Of a stretch of DNA of 6,867 nucleotides, positions 1 to 6,342 are shown in pieces. The translations under genes and the position numbers were made by a program. This DNA comes from an uncultured Bacilli bacterium (GTDB lineage Bacteria > Bacillota_I > Bacilli_A > RF39 > UBA660), in NCBI GenBank assembly GCA_947625005.1, contig CANQNA010000071.1, positions 1 through 6,867 of the forward strand, in the 5' to 3' direction. The stretch's first letter is position 1; each line of letters starts with the position of its first letter. The notes beneath the pieces were generated by a model that was not told the origin of the DNA, did not search any database, and saw only the letters and a program-made list of their open reading frames with translations.

Positions 1-293
1 CTTTAGGTATAGTAAAATCAAATTTAGCTGAATTACTAGTACCTGAATTAACAATAGAAGCCTGACTACCAGCAGCTCCTGTTGTAACTGTTCCTACAGT
101 GATAGTAGCTGCGGCTCCCTGTTCTCCTCTATCACCTTTTGGGCCTATATCTCCTTTAGGACCTGCATCGCCTTTATCCCCTTTAGGTATAGTAAAATCA
201 AATTTAGCATCAGTTAATGTACCTGAATTAACAATAGAAGCCTGACTACCAGCAGCTCCTGTTGTAACTTTTCCTACAGTAATGGTAGCCGAA
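1..293 (-). repeat. Tandem direct repeat, 180-bp period, encoding collagen plus beta module
   Basis: Bases 1-113 and 181-293 are near-copies exactly 180 bp (60 codons) apart. Positions 1-28 equal 181-208, and 40-89 equal 220-269 without mismatch; changes cluster at 29-39 and after 90. The first base of the window is the first base of a repeat, so more units may follow outside. Confidence 0.85.
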
Positions 294-484
294 TTACCTT
301 TAGGACCTGCAGGTCCTGCTGGACCAGTGTCTCCTTTAGGACCTTTGGCTCCGATATCTATTCTTGTAGTATCCATATCTACATACATTAATTTATTATC
401 TTTAACAAATATAATCTGTCCATCTTTGATAGGAACACTATCTAATTTAGATGAAACAGTAAATGTAAATTTAGGAAGTATCAT
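1..484 (-). CDS. Collagen-like fibre protein, N-terminal 161 residues (3' end outside window)
   Basis: ATG 484-482 preceded by AAAGGAG; the frame stays open to the left edge with no stop. Domains: 1-44 anchor ([31 protein letters not shown]); 45-65 seven Gly-X-Y triplets; 66-101 beta module (TVGKVTTGAAGSQASIVN, FDFTIPK); 102-125 eight triplets; 126-161 a second copy of the beta module, nearly identical to the first, followed by the G of a further collagen tract. Same architecture as the 314-residue fibre just upstream, but with almost identical rather than diverged modules, so this gene has duplicated or homogenised recently. It starts 21 bases after the previous stop. The distal domain and total number of repeats cannot be seen. 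Confidence 0.85.
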   Translation of the reverse strand, partial: MILPKFTFTVSSKLDSVPIKDGQIIFVKDNKLMYVDMDTTRIDIGAKGPKGDTGPAGPAGPKGNSATITVGKVTTGAAGSQASIVNSGTLTDAKFDFTIPKGDKGDAGPKGDIGPKGDRGEQGAAATITVGTVTTGAAGSQASIVNSGTSNSAKFDFTIPK

Positions 485-505
485 AAATAAAGCTCCTTTA
501 TATTT

Positions 506-1450
506 TTATAGATGTACAAGATCTCCAGATCCTATTTCGGTGTTTATAAGATCTAAAATTATTTGACTAGATGTGACAACCAATCTATATGCTCCTGCAG
601 ATAATTCACCTTCATCATCTATGATAAACGAGGATTCTGTTTTTATAAGTCCAGTTTTTACAAAGACATATCCACCGCCATGTGCATTCATACATGTAGC
701 AAATATATTACTACCATTATATTGAAATCCATAATCACCCCTACTTAAATTATTACCGTCTGTATAAAGATACATATATATTATTTCATTTTTATTACTA
801 TAAAATAATCGTAAATATAATTTGGCACTGGTACTATTACCAGAATATCTTGATAATGTATATGTGCTAGGTGAATTTTGCCTCAAACCATCAGTTCCAT
901 CAGCACCAGTGTCACCCCTAGGACCTGTATCTCCTTTAGCACCTGTTGCACCTTTAGGAAGTACAAAATTTAATTTAGCAGCAGAACTAGTTCCAACATT
1001 AGTAACTGATGCTGTAGTTCCTGATGTAACTGTACCAACTGTTATAGTAGCAGCTGTGCCGTTACTACCATTTTTTCCTGTAGCACCATTAGGACCTTTA
1101 TCTCCTTTAGGTCCTTGTGCTCCATTTGCACCTCTAGGTATAGTAAAATTTAATACTGCAGCAGCTGATGTACCACTATTAGTAACTGATGCATTACTAC
1201 CGGCAGCACCAGTTGTAACAGTACCTATTGTTACCGTAGCATTATTTCCTTTAGGTCCTGTAGGGCCTTGAGGACCGGTAGCACCTTTAGCTCCAGTAGC
1301 TCCTACACAACCAACATCAATTTTTGTTCTTACTGTATCTATATCTGCATATAATAATTTAGTATCTTTAGTAAATATAATCTGTCCATCTTTTACTGCT
1401 ATAGTATTTAACTTAGCAGATGTAGTGTGTATTATTTGTGGTAAAGACAT
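506..1450 (-). CDS. Collagen-like fibre protein with alternating collagen and beta modules and a unique C-terminal domain
   Basis: 314 residues; ATG 1450-1448 after GAGGTGA, stop TAA. Domains: 1-46 anchor (SAKLNTIAVKDGQIIF, TKDTKLLYADIDTVR); 47-70 eight Gly-X-Y triplets, with a Cys at 48; 71-106 beta module (TIGTVTTGAAGSNASVTN, VLNFTIPR); 107-133 nine triplets; 134-166 second beta module (TVGTVTSGTTASVTN, LNFVLPK); 167-188 seven triplets; 189-314 an unrecognised beta-rich domain with LYLRLFYSNKNEIIYMYLY, a HGGGYVFVKTGLI segment and the end EIGSGDLVHL. The GTVTTG...VTNxGTS...LNFxIPRG module is common in tail proteins of phages of Gram-positive bacteria. Unlike the two fibres upstream, it lacks the LDKxM...KTIDDVP C-terminal block, so it probably has a different ligand or folding mode. 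Confidence 0.85.
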   Translation of the reverse strand: MSLPQIIHTTSAKLNTIAVKDGQIIFTKDTKLLYADIDTVRTKIDVGCVGATGAKGATGPQGPTGPKGNNATVTIGTVTTGAAGSNASVTNSGTSAAAVLNFTIPRGANGAQGPKGDKGPNGATGKNGSNGTAATITVGTVTSGTTASVTNVGTSSAAKLNFVLPKGATGAKGDTGPRGDTGADGTDGLRQNSPSTYTLSRYSGNSTSAKLYLRLFYSNKNEIIYMYLYTDGNNLSRGDYGFQYNGSNIFATCMNAHGGGYVFVKTGLIKTESSFIIDDEGELSAGAYRLVVTSSQIILDLINTEIGSGDLVHL

Positions 1451-1476
1451 ACATATTCACCTCATTTCTTATAAAA

Positions 1477-2775
1477 TTATTCTTCTTTCTGGTTTTCTAA
1501 TTGATATTCTTCAATTTCTTTTTGTTTTGCAATAGTTTCATCTATAATAGCCTGTACATATGGTTTAAGATGTTCAGGCACATTATCAATTGTTTTTCCA
1601 CTATCTTTATTAAGACAAAGGTCTGCATAGACTTTTGTCATATTTTTATCTAATTCTGAAAGTTCTCTATCAATTGATGGAGACTCCATAGTCATATCTG
1701 CAGAAGATGTTGTAACTGCACGAGCTTCATAAAGTGAAGTTAAAGCAAGTTGTGTTGTAGAGACCTCATTTAAAGTTGCAACTCTATCATTACCTTCATT
1801 ACAATAATACCATCCATCTATTGTAATATTTAACTTATATCCACTTTGTGGAATTTCAGATAAATATAACCCTCCTCCAGTATTAAGTGGATGTCCTGGA
1901 GTGTCATATTCTACTAAAGTTGTTCCCTCTCTGTTACCCCATTGATCTTTTGTTTCTACTTTTCTTAATCCATATGGTGCAGCATTTCCATCTGTATTCC
2001 CTGTACCACCTTTTTCAATCGGTAAGATTCCTTCAAAATTTTCTGCTGTTGTTTTTAAATCTTCAGGAGATGCTGTCCAAACAGGATTATCAATAGAACC
2101 TTTTTCTAATTTAATTTTTGTAATAGTACTTGAAGTCGTTACAGATTTTGGAATTGCATAAATAATCAAAGTGGTATTATCTTTTGATATATCATCATAA
2201 CATGGATAATTACCGGTACCTTTATAAATGCCATCACTTATCTTTTTTAAAGTTATAAAATTATGAGATCCATCCATAATATAAGCACCAAACTCTGTTT
2301 TTTCATCACCAAGATTTCCCCATATGGTTATTGTATATATTTGATCTTTTTCAATAGGTTCTGAAATTTTATAAGTTCCTGTTCTATATTCATTATTTGT
2401 ATTTTCAATATCACTTTTTAAAACTAAATTAATTCCTTGTGTTCCTTGTTCGCCCTTATCACCTTTAGGACCTGTGTCACCTTTATCTCCTTTAGGACCT
2501 TGTGGTCCAGTAGCTCCTGCTTCACCTTTATCACCCTTAGGACCTTGTATTCCCTGAGGTCCCTGAGGACCTGTATCACCTTTATCTCCTTTAGGACCTT
2601 GTACTCCTTGAGGACCAGTATCTCCTTTAATTCCCATATTTATACTTACTCTTGTTTCGTCCATATCTGCATATAACAGTTTAGAATCTTTAACAAATAT
2701 AATTTGTCCGTCTTGAAAAGCTACTGAATCTAATTTAGCAGCTGTTGTGAATATAATTTGTGGATAAGTAGGCAT
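1477..2775 (-). CDS. Collagen-like fibre protein with 23 Gly-X-Y triplets, jelly-roll domain and GGTGNT fibre motif
   Basis: 432 residues; ATG 2775-2773 after AGAGGTGAT, stop TAA. Domains: 1-47 anchor ([31 protein letters not shown]); 48-116 an unbroken collagen tract of 23 triplets rich in GPK-GDK-GDT and GPQ; 117-240 a beta-rich jelly-roll-like domain (YTITIWGNL in the middle, [20 protein letters not shown] at the end, equivalent to the LECGNKATDWSPAPED of the upstream fibre); 250-270 [21 protein letters not shown], the classic phage fibre repeat motif; 271-338 an unrecognised domain ([28 protein letters not shown]-like); 341-418 the C-terminal block shared with the upstream fibre. The charged tail is rich in E, Q and K. 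Likely a trimeric receptor- or mucus-binding fibre. Confidence 0.87.
   Translation of the reverse strand: MPTYPQIIFTTAAKLDSVAFQDGQIIFVKDSKLLYADMDETRVSINMGIKGDTGPQGVQGPKGDKGDTGPQGPQGIQGPKGDKGEAGATGPQGPKGDKGDTGPKGDKGEQGTQGINLVLKSDIENTNNEYRTGTYKISEPIEKDQIYTITIWGNLGDEKTEFGAYIMDGSHNFITLKKISDGIYKGTGNYPCYDDISKDNTTLIIYAIPKSVTTSSTITKIKLEKGSIDNPVWTASPEDLKTTAENFEGILPIEKGGTGNTDGNAAPYGLRKVETKDQWGNREGTTLVEYDTPGHPLNTGGGLYLSEIPQSGYKLNITIDGWYYCNEGNDRVATLNEVSTTQLALTSLYEARAVTTSSADMTMESPSIDRELSELDKNMTKVYADLCLNKDSGKTIDNVPEHLKPYVQAIIDETIAKQKEIEEYQLENQKEE
2428..2634 (-). repeat. Collagen-coding tract, 23 Gly-X-Y triplets
   Basis: Low-complexity 9-bp-phased DNA encoding residues 48-116 of the 432-residue fibre. The block that reads GPK-GDK-GDT on the coding strand recurs several times with near-identical codons, a substrate for slippage or recombination. 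Confidence 0.85.
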
Positions 2776-2794
2776 TATTAATCACCTCTTTTTA

Positions 2795-4030
2795 TTATTC
2801 TTGATCTTTTATTTCAATTGATTTTTGTTCAATTATTGTATCAATAGTTTCTTGTACTTTATCTTTAATTTTTGCTGGCACATCATCAATTGTTTTATTA
2901 CCTATATTATTTAAAATTAAATCTGCATATATTTGTATCATTTGTTTATCAAGTTCAGATAGTGTTGTTGTACTTGATGATACTGTCATCATAACAGTAG
3001 TATCATCATTATAACGTTCTTCATATAATGCTGTAAGTGCTAATTTTGTAGGATTTATATCAGATGTCGTTGCTATTCCTGTATATTTTTTATATGTGCT
3101 CATATTAACAGCTCCAAAAACTGTTTCATATGCACCATCAACTAAATTTGAAGCCAAAACTGGGAAATGTTGATTGGCTTGTTCTGCATATGTATCAGAC
3201 TTATGCCAAGATGTATAAATTTTAGTAGTATCATTTGCACCATAATCCGTTAGATATTTAGGATTTTCTAAATCTTCTGGAGCAGGGCTCCAGTCAGTAG
3301 CCTTATTGCCACATTCTAATTTTAAACCACAAATGTATGCTGTTATTCCATCATTTGATTGTTTTTCAAATAATGGCCTAATTGTTCCTTCTGTTAATAT
3401 TTCATATACAGAATAATATCTACGCCAATTTGTATCAATATTAAAAGTTTTAATATACCCTTGCATTATTGTTGCCGGAGATGTGCTATTAGCATTATTT
3501 GCAAACGTAAGTGTAGTATTATCATCTGCTCTTGCCCAAGCAGATAAAGTATATTTTTGCCCAGCTTTTACCTGTACTTCTTTACATACTCCCTCCCATG
3601 CTGTATCACTATAAATTACAGTAAAACCATTATATTTTTGATCATATATTTTCCATGTCTGCCGATCTGAAAAATACCAATCATTTCCACTAAAATCTTT
3701 CGTTCCAGCTAATAAGTTCTTATTTTCAATATTATTTAGTTTTTCTTTATCTTCAGTAGTATAATCATTGGTAGATAGTTGTTTATCTCCATCTTTGTCA
3801 ACTTTATTGTTTAAATCTTCTTTGGTTGCATAGTCTGATAAGTCCGGTGTATCGCCCTTGTCTCCTTTAAGTCCTTGAGGCCCAATAATACCGGCATTAA
3901 TATTTATTCTTGTTTCATCCATGTCTACATATAATAATTTTGAGTCTTTAACAAATATAATTTGTCCATCATTAAATTCTACACTATCCAGCTTATCAGC
4001 TGTTGTGAATATAATTAAAGGATATGCCAT
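2795..4030 (-). CDS. Collagen-like tail/head fibre protein with jelly-roll carbohydrate-binding-like domain
   Basis: 411 residues; ATG 4030-4028 after AAAGGAT, stop TAA. Domains: 1-46 anchor ([33 protein letters not shown]); 47-61 a short collagen tract of five Gly-X-Y triplets; 62-103 a linker with LSTNDYTTEDKEKLNNIE, a signature common in fibres of phages of Gram-positive bacteria; 104-254 a jelly-roll domain starting NLLAGT, with YTLSAWARAD in the middle and closing with LECGNKATDWSPAPEDL, typical of carbohydrate-binding-like domains in clostridial phage tail proteins; 255-319 an unrecognised domain (YLTDYGAND, TSWHKSDTYAEQANQHFP); 328-403 a C-terminal block shared with the next fibre. Likely role: distal glycan recognition on host or mucus. 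The following fibre starts 19 bases after the stop, consistent with cotranscription. Confidence 0.85.
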   Translation of the reverse strand: MAYPLIIFTTADKLDSVEFNDGQIIFVKDSKLLYVDMDETRININAGIIGPQGLKGDKGDTPDLSDYATKEDLNNKVDKDGDKQLSTNDYTTEDKEKLNNIENKNLLAGTKDFSGNDWYFSDRQTWKIYDQKYNGFTVIYSDTAWEGVCKEVQVKAGQKYTLSAWARADDNTTLTFANNANSTSPATIMQGYIKTFNIDTNWRRYYSVYEILTEGTIRPLFEKQSNDGITAYICGLKLECGNKATDWSPAPEDLENPKYLTDYGANDTTKIYTSWHKSDTYAEQANQHFPVLASNLVDGAYETVFGAVNMSTYKKYTGIATTSDINPTKLALTALYEERYNDDTTVMMTVSSSTTTLSELDKQMIQIYADLILNNIGNKTIDDVPAKIKDKVQETIDTIIEQKSIEIKDQE

Positions 4031-4086
4031 GATGATTATCCTTTCTTTTTCTGTATTTTACCCTAATGTTTTCCTGATCAAAAATA

Positions 4087-4470
4087 TTAATATACTTTAT
4101 TTATACCTATAGAATCACATATAAGATCAAGTAATTCATCATGATCAGATGTTGTTTTAACCAATTCTTCTATAGCTTTTGCATTTTCTTTAATCTTTTT
4201 AGAATCAGTATTGCAAGAACACCAGTTTCCTAACCAGTAATATATACCACCAGTATTTTTTACAATATATAATCTATTATTAATACCAGTACTAGATAAT
4301 AATTCCTCTTCTGTATTAATAAACGTTACACCTGATATGGTTATTCTTTTATTATCATATGTATCATACATTATTTGACCATCGGTTGTGTTTATAATGA
4401 AATTACCATTTGATACAGGGATCTCATTTACTCTTTTAGCAATCGCTTCAATAGGTTGAAAGAAAGCCAT
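4087..4470 (-). CDS. Small fibre-associated protein: shared N-terminal anchor, LYxVKNT/W module, C-terminal coiled coil
   Basis: 127 residues; ATG 4470-4468 preceded by AGGAGG, stop TAA. Residues 10-46 (IAKRVNEIPVSNGNFI, then DGQIMYDTYDNKRITIS) are a divergent copy of the anchor found in the four collagen fibres downstream. Residues 49-83 (TFINTEEELLSSTGINNRLYIVKNTGGIYYWLGNW) match a beta module frequent in phage tail proteins, in which EAEL-type residues precede LYxVxDT and YxWxGxW. Residues 88-118 form a short coiled coil (KKIKENAKAIEELV). It ends in IGINKVY, like the IKKVF and IKKIY ends of two upstream proteins. I infer a virion protein that docks at the same site as the fibres, perhaps as a cap or connector. 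Cys at 84, 86 and 118. Confidence 0.8.
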   Translation of the reverse strand: MAFFQPIEAIAKRVNEIPVSNGNFIINTTDGQIMYDTYDNKRITISGVTFINTEEELLSSTGINNRLYIVKNTGGIYYWLGNWCSCNTDSKKIKENAKAIEELVKTTSDHDELLDLICDSIGINKVY

Positions 4471-4510
4471 AATAAATCCTCCTATCTAAAAAATTAATGT
4501 AATGTTGTAA

Positions 4511-4553
4511 AATTACGAAATAAGGGAGAATAGGAATTTACTTCCTATTCTCC
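4511..4553 (-). terminator. Terminator-like hairpin after the 110-residue gene
   Basis: Perfect 12-bp stem (ggagaataggaa at 4525-4536 with 4542-4553), 5-base loop, starting six bases after the stop codon. The following minus-strand sequence (CTTATTTCGTAATTTT) is only moderately U-rich, so it is weaker than the hairpin at 4946-4978. Confidence 0.65.
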
Positions 4554-4558
4554 ACAAA

Positions 4559-4891
4559 TTACTGCTTAGCAATATTATTTTCCTTAGTCTTTTCATCCAT
4601 CGCAAGTATAATAGTTACATGACTTTTATTATCAGCCGAGAATACTCTTTCAAAATGTGCAAGATGAGTATAATCTGTATAAATTGTCATAGGAATAGTT
4701 GCTTTATCAGATTCAAATACTCTTATACTTGACAATGTAGTTTCAGTAAAGTTCTTAAGAATCTCACTATTTTTCAAACTTCCAACATCACCACTTACAT
4801 ATAACTGTAAAGAAGCAACTCTGCTTGAATTGATGATTTCGTGTATTTCATCAATTTCAAATCTGAATTTGTTAGCTAATTCAATAACCAT
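4559..4891 (-). CDS. Unrecognised 110-residue protein
   Basis: Start at ATG 4891-4889. An upstream in-frame TTG at 4909 is rejected because it overlaps the GGAGG ribosome binding site. Stop is TAA at 4561-4559. The sequence begins MVIELANKFRFEIDEIHEIIN, continues through VASLQLYVSGDVGSLKNSE and VFESDKATIPMTIYTDYTH, and ends in a hydrophobic strand (SHVTIILAMDE) and a charged tail. The pattern suggests a compact alpha/beta domain. No signal peptide, membrane helix or cysteine is present. I do not recognise the family. It sits between two terminator-like hairpins amid virion genes, so a small structural or adaptor protein expressed at its own level is plausible, but this rests only on context. 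Confidence 0.75.
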   Translation of the reverse strand: MVIELANKFRFEIDEIHEIINSSRVASLQLYVSGDVGSLKNSEILKNFTETTLSSIRVFESDKATIPMTIYTDYTHLAHFERVFSADNKSHVTIILAMDEKTKENNIAKQ

Positions 4892-4902
4892 TTTAATTAA
4901 AA

Positions 4903-4907
4903 CCTCC
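4903..4907 (-). promoter_or_regulatory. Ribosome binding site GGAGG fixing the start at 4891
   Basis: GGAGG lies 11 bases before ATG 4891-4889 and is read as codons GAG-GTT in the longer TTG-initiated frame. The TTG start would place its own codons in the ribosome binding site, so it is not used. Confidence 0.8.
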
Positions 4908-4930
4908 AATTTATATAATTTTATTAAAGT

Positions 4931-4978
4931 GTTGAATAAATAAAATTAGGGTGGATGCAATAATAGCATCCACCCTAA
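4931..4978 (-). terminator. Rho-independent terminator after the 221-residue gene
   Basis: Perfect 13-bp stem (ttagggtggatgc at 4946-4958 with 4966-4978), 7-base loop, followed on the minus strand by TTTTATTTATT. This is the strongest terminator in the window. It has no matching U-tract on the plus strand, so it is directional. Confidence 0.85.
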
Positions 4979-5036
4979 CTTCAGAAGGATATTATGAAAC
5001 AAGCAATTGAAACAATCACTATTTAAGTGTTATATA

Positions 5037-5702
5037 TTACTCGCTAAAGGTAACTTCATCACCATCAGTTGTAGCCATCTGAATGCTATTGATGGCAGCC
5101 TCAAGCTCTTCAATTTTCTTATTGAGCTTACCAATAACACTATCTTCAGCAGGAGCATCAGCACTACCTGATTCACCAAACAACTTAGTGTTGTTAGTAT
5201 ACTTACCAAATACTCCGTCTTCAGCGGGAGCTTCAGCAGATCCAGTCTCGCCAAAGAGTTTTTTACCGGTTACATAGTTACCAAGAACACTATCTTCAGC
5301 AGGAGCATCAGCAGTACCAGCTTTACCAGAACCCTGATAAAGGTCTTCTGTTTTTACATAAGCATCAAGTGCACTAGCTTTAGCATAAGCAGAAAGATCT
5401 GCTTCAGTTACAACACCGATAAATTCCCACTTACCACCTTCGGTGCGAATATACTCTTCGTACTTACCTTCTTCAGTACCAACAAAGTAAACATCACCAG
5501 TTGTTACTTCTTCTTCAGGAAGACTCTGCTTATCAGCAACTGTCCCCTTAATTTTCATTACATTGCCAAGTTTACCAATCTCTGTAGTTGCAACTTCAGT
5601 AGCCTTTGTCTCAACAAAAGACTTTACCCAAGCAACAAGATTGGTCTTGAACGTTGTTATAAAACTTTTACCGATAAAAGCTTCACTAAATGTCTTAGCC
5701 AT
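5037..5702 (-). CDS. Putative virion structural protein with GDVYFVGT module and triplicated APAED repeat
   Basis: 221 residues from ATG 5702-5700. An upstream in-frame TTG at 5717 is rejected because its TTG-GAG-GTA codons contain the GGAGG ribosome binding site. Residues 1-48 are a helical N-terminal module with a Trp at 25, aligning with the KAW of the upstream paralogue. Residues 49-97 form the IKGTV...GDVYFVGT...EYIRTEGGKWEFIG module. Residues 100-120 are a helical linker (TEADLSAYAKASALDAYVKTEDLY). Residues 121-196 hold three repeats with core APAED at 133, 158 and 183. The end is a short coiled coil (NKKIEELEAAINSIQ). It is a larger paralogue of the 162-residue protein, with two extra repeats. 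Acidic, soluble, with no signal peptide or membrane segment. I infer a virion surface or baseplate-type component. A 13-bp hairpin terminator follows. Confidence 0.8.
   Translation of the reverse strand: MAKTFSEAFIGKSFITTFKTNLVAWVKSFVETKATEVATTEIGKLGNVMKIKGTVADKQSLPEEEVTTGDVYFVGTEEGKYEEYIRTEGGKWEFIGVVTEADLSAYAKASALDAYVKTEDLYQGSGKAGTADAPAEDSVLGNYVTGKKLFGETGSAEAPAEDGVFGKYTNNTKLFGESGSADAPAEDSVIGKLNKKIEELEAAINSIQMATTDGDEVTFSE
5118..5342 (-). repeat. Three in-frame repeats of 25-28 residues (APAED repeat)
   Basis: Three tandem copies of L-[YF]-x-G-x-[GS]-x-A-x-APAED-x-V-[LFI]-G-x inside the 221-residue protein. APAED cores are spaced exactly 25 residues apart; the first unit has a three-residue insertion. 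At the DNA level, 5131-5163 and 5281-5313 differ by one base over 33 and sit exactly 150 bp apart; the middle copy has diverged. Confidence 0.8.
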
Positions 5703-5710
5703 AGTATATA

Positions 5711-5715
5711 CCTCC
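5711..5715 (-). promoter_or_regulatory. Ribosome binding site GGAGG fixing the start at 5702
   Basis: GGAGG lies 8 bases before ATG 5702-5700. It overlaps the in-frame TTG codon that could otherwise extend the protein by five residues, so the ATG is the real start. Confidence 0.85.
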
Positions 5716-5758
5716 AAAATTAGAATATAAATCTATTATAAATAAAATAGATCTCAGA

Positions 5759-6247
5759 TTAGTCAGTAAACATTGCAGTTAAGTCTTCTTCTGAAATAGG
5801 TTCAGCAAGTTCAGCCTTAAGCTTGTTAAAATCAGTATTTACTGTATCAAGAGTTTTATCAATCATATAAAGAAGAGTATCAGATGCAGGATCAGTAATA
5901 GTACCGTCTCCGCTGCTTCCCTTATACAACTGAGTTTCGGTGATATAACCTTCAAGAGAAGGATTAGTCTCACCAATGTACTGCCACTTTTTAGACTCAG
6001 TATACAAATATTCCTTGCACTCTGCAGAGTCATCAGTACCAACCATGTAAACGTCTCCAGGCTTTGCTTCAGGATCAGAAGGAAGATTTGAATAATCTTC
6101 AACACGACCTTTAATTCTTAATATAGTACCCAAATTGGTTACTGTAGTAGATAACTGAGACTGAACCCAAGCCTTAATCTTGGTGTTATACGAAGTCAAG
6201 TCAGTTTGTTTAACGACAGGACTAGATAAAATTGTTAAATCAGCCAT
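5759..6247 (-). CDS. Putative virion structural/head or tail fibre protein with GDVYxVGT module
   Basis: 162 residues; ATG at 6247-6245 after AAAGGAGA, stop TAA. Residues 1-40 form a helical N-terminal module (SSPVVKQTDLTSYNTKIKAW) shared with the 52-residue protein. Residues 42-92 read TILRIKGRVEDYSNLP, then GDVYMVGT at 64-71, then KEYLYTESKKWQYIG. This small beta module (IKGxV...LP...GDVYxVG...EY...KWxxIG) recurs in fibre and minor structural proteins of phages of Gram-positive and gut bacteria; I know no standard name for it. Residues 105-135 (ETQLYKGSSGDGTITDPASD) match one unit of the repeat in the downstream paralogue, and the C-terminus is acidic (EPISEEDLTAMFTD). I infer a virion component; the position in the particle is unknown. 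Its DNA is less AT-rich than the fibre genes, which could reflect high expression. Confidence 0.8.
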   Translation of the reverse strand: MADLTILSSPVVKQTDLTSYNTKIKAWVQSQLSTTVTNLGTILRIKGRVEDYSNLPSDPEAKPGDVYMVGTDDSAECKEYLYTESKKWQYIGETNPSLEGYITETQLYKGSSGDGTITDPASDTLLYMIDKTLDTVNTDFNKLKAELAEPISEEDLTAMFTD

Positions 6248-6270
6248 AATAAAATTCTCCTTTCATGGCA

Positions 6271-6312
6271 CATAAAAATTATAGAGTAATGCAGAACTTC
6301 TGCATTACTCTA
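6271..6312 (-). terminator. Rho-independent terminator-like hairpin after the 52-residue gene
   Basis: Perfect inverted repeat: arm agagtaatgcaga at 6283-6295 pairs with 6299-6311 (13 bp, 14 with the closing 6282/6312 pair) around a 3-base loop. On the minus strand the stem is followed by TAATTTTTATG, a U-rich run. It lies about 30 bases after the stop. Only 35 bases separate it from the next ATG, leaving no room for a full promoter, so it may be a partial terminator or a processing/stability element. Confidence 0.7.
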
Positions 6313-6342
6313 ATGTTGTTTATCGAACGAGCACAGTTTGAT

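Noticed and set aside
1..293. CRISPR-like or diversity-generating-retroelement-like repeats
   Set aside because: The repeats are in-frame protein modules with a 180-bp period, without spacers; no reverse transcriptase or adenine-biased template/variable pair is visible here.
282..1271. Plus-strand ORFs rich in Pro-Leu-Gly (at 282-566 and 822-1271)
   Set aside because: They are the antisense of the collagen repeats; the regular Gly-X-Y codons keep the opposite strand open. The real genes on the minus strand have ribosome binding sites and recognisable domains.
1887..2676. Plus-strand ORFs at 1887-2096 and 2437-2676
   Set aside because: Both lie wholly inside the 432-residue fibre gene; the second is repetitive only because it is opposite the collagen tract. 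No domain is recognisable.
3921..4112. Plus-strand ORF of 63 residues at 3921-4112
   Set aside because: It overlaps the anchor region of the 411-residue fibre and the adjoining gap, has no recognisable domain, and opposes the direction of all other genes.
4892..5717. TTG starts at 4909 and 5717 giving longer proteins beginning MEV
   Set aside because: The codons after each TTG are the GGAGG ribosome binding site itself; ATG at 4891 and 5702 are correctly spaced from it.
5729..5754. Possible terminator between the 162- and 221-residue genes
   Set aside because: Only a 7-bp AT-rich stem (atctatt/aatagat) with an 8-base loop; too weak to call.
5030..6105. Overlapping frames inside the 221- and 162-residue genes (5030-5254 minus, 5083-5277 plus, 5863-6105 minus)
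   Set aside because: Leu-rich out-of-frame translations with no start signals, created by the repeat codons of the real genes.
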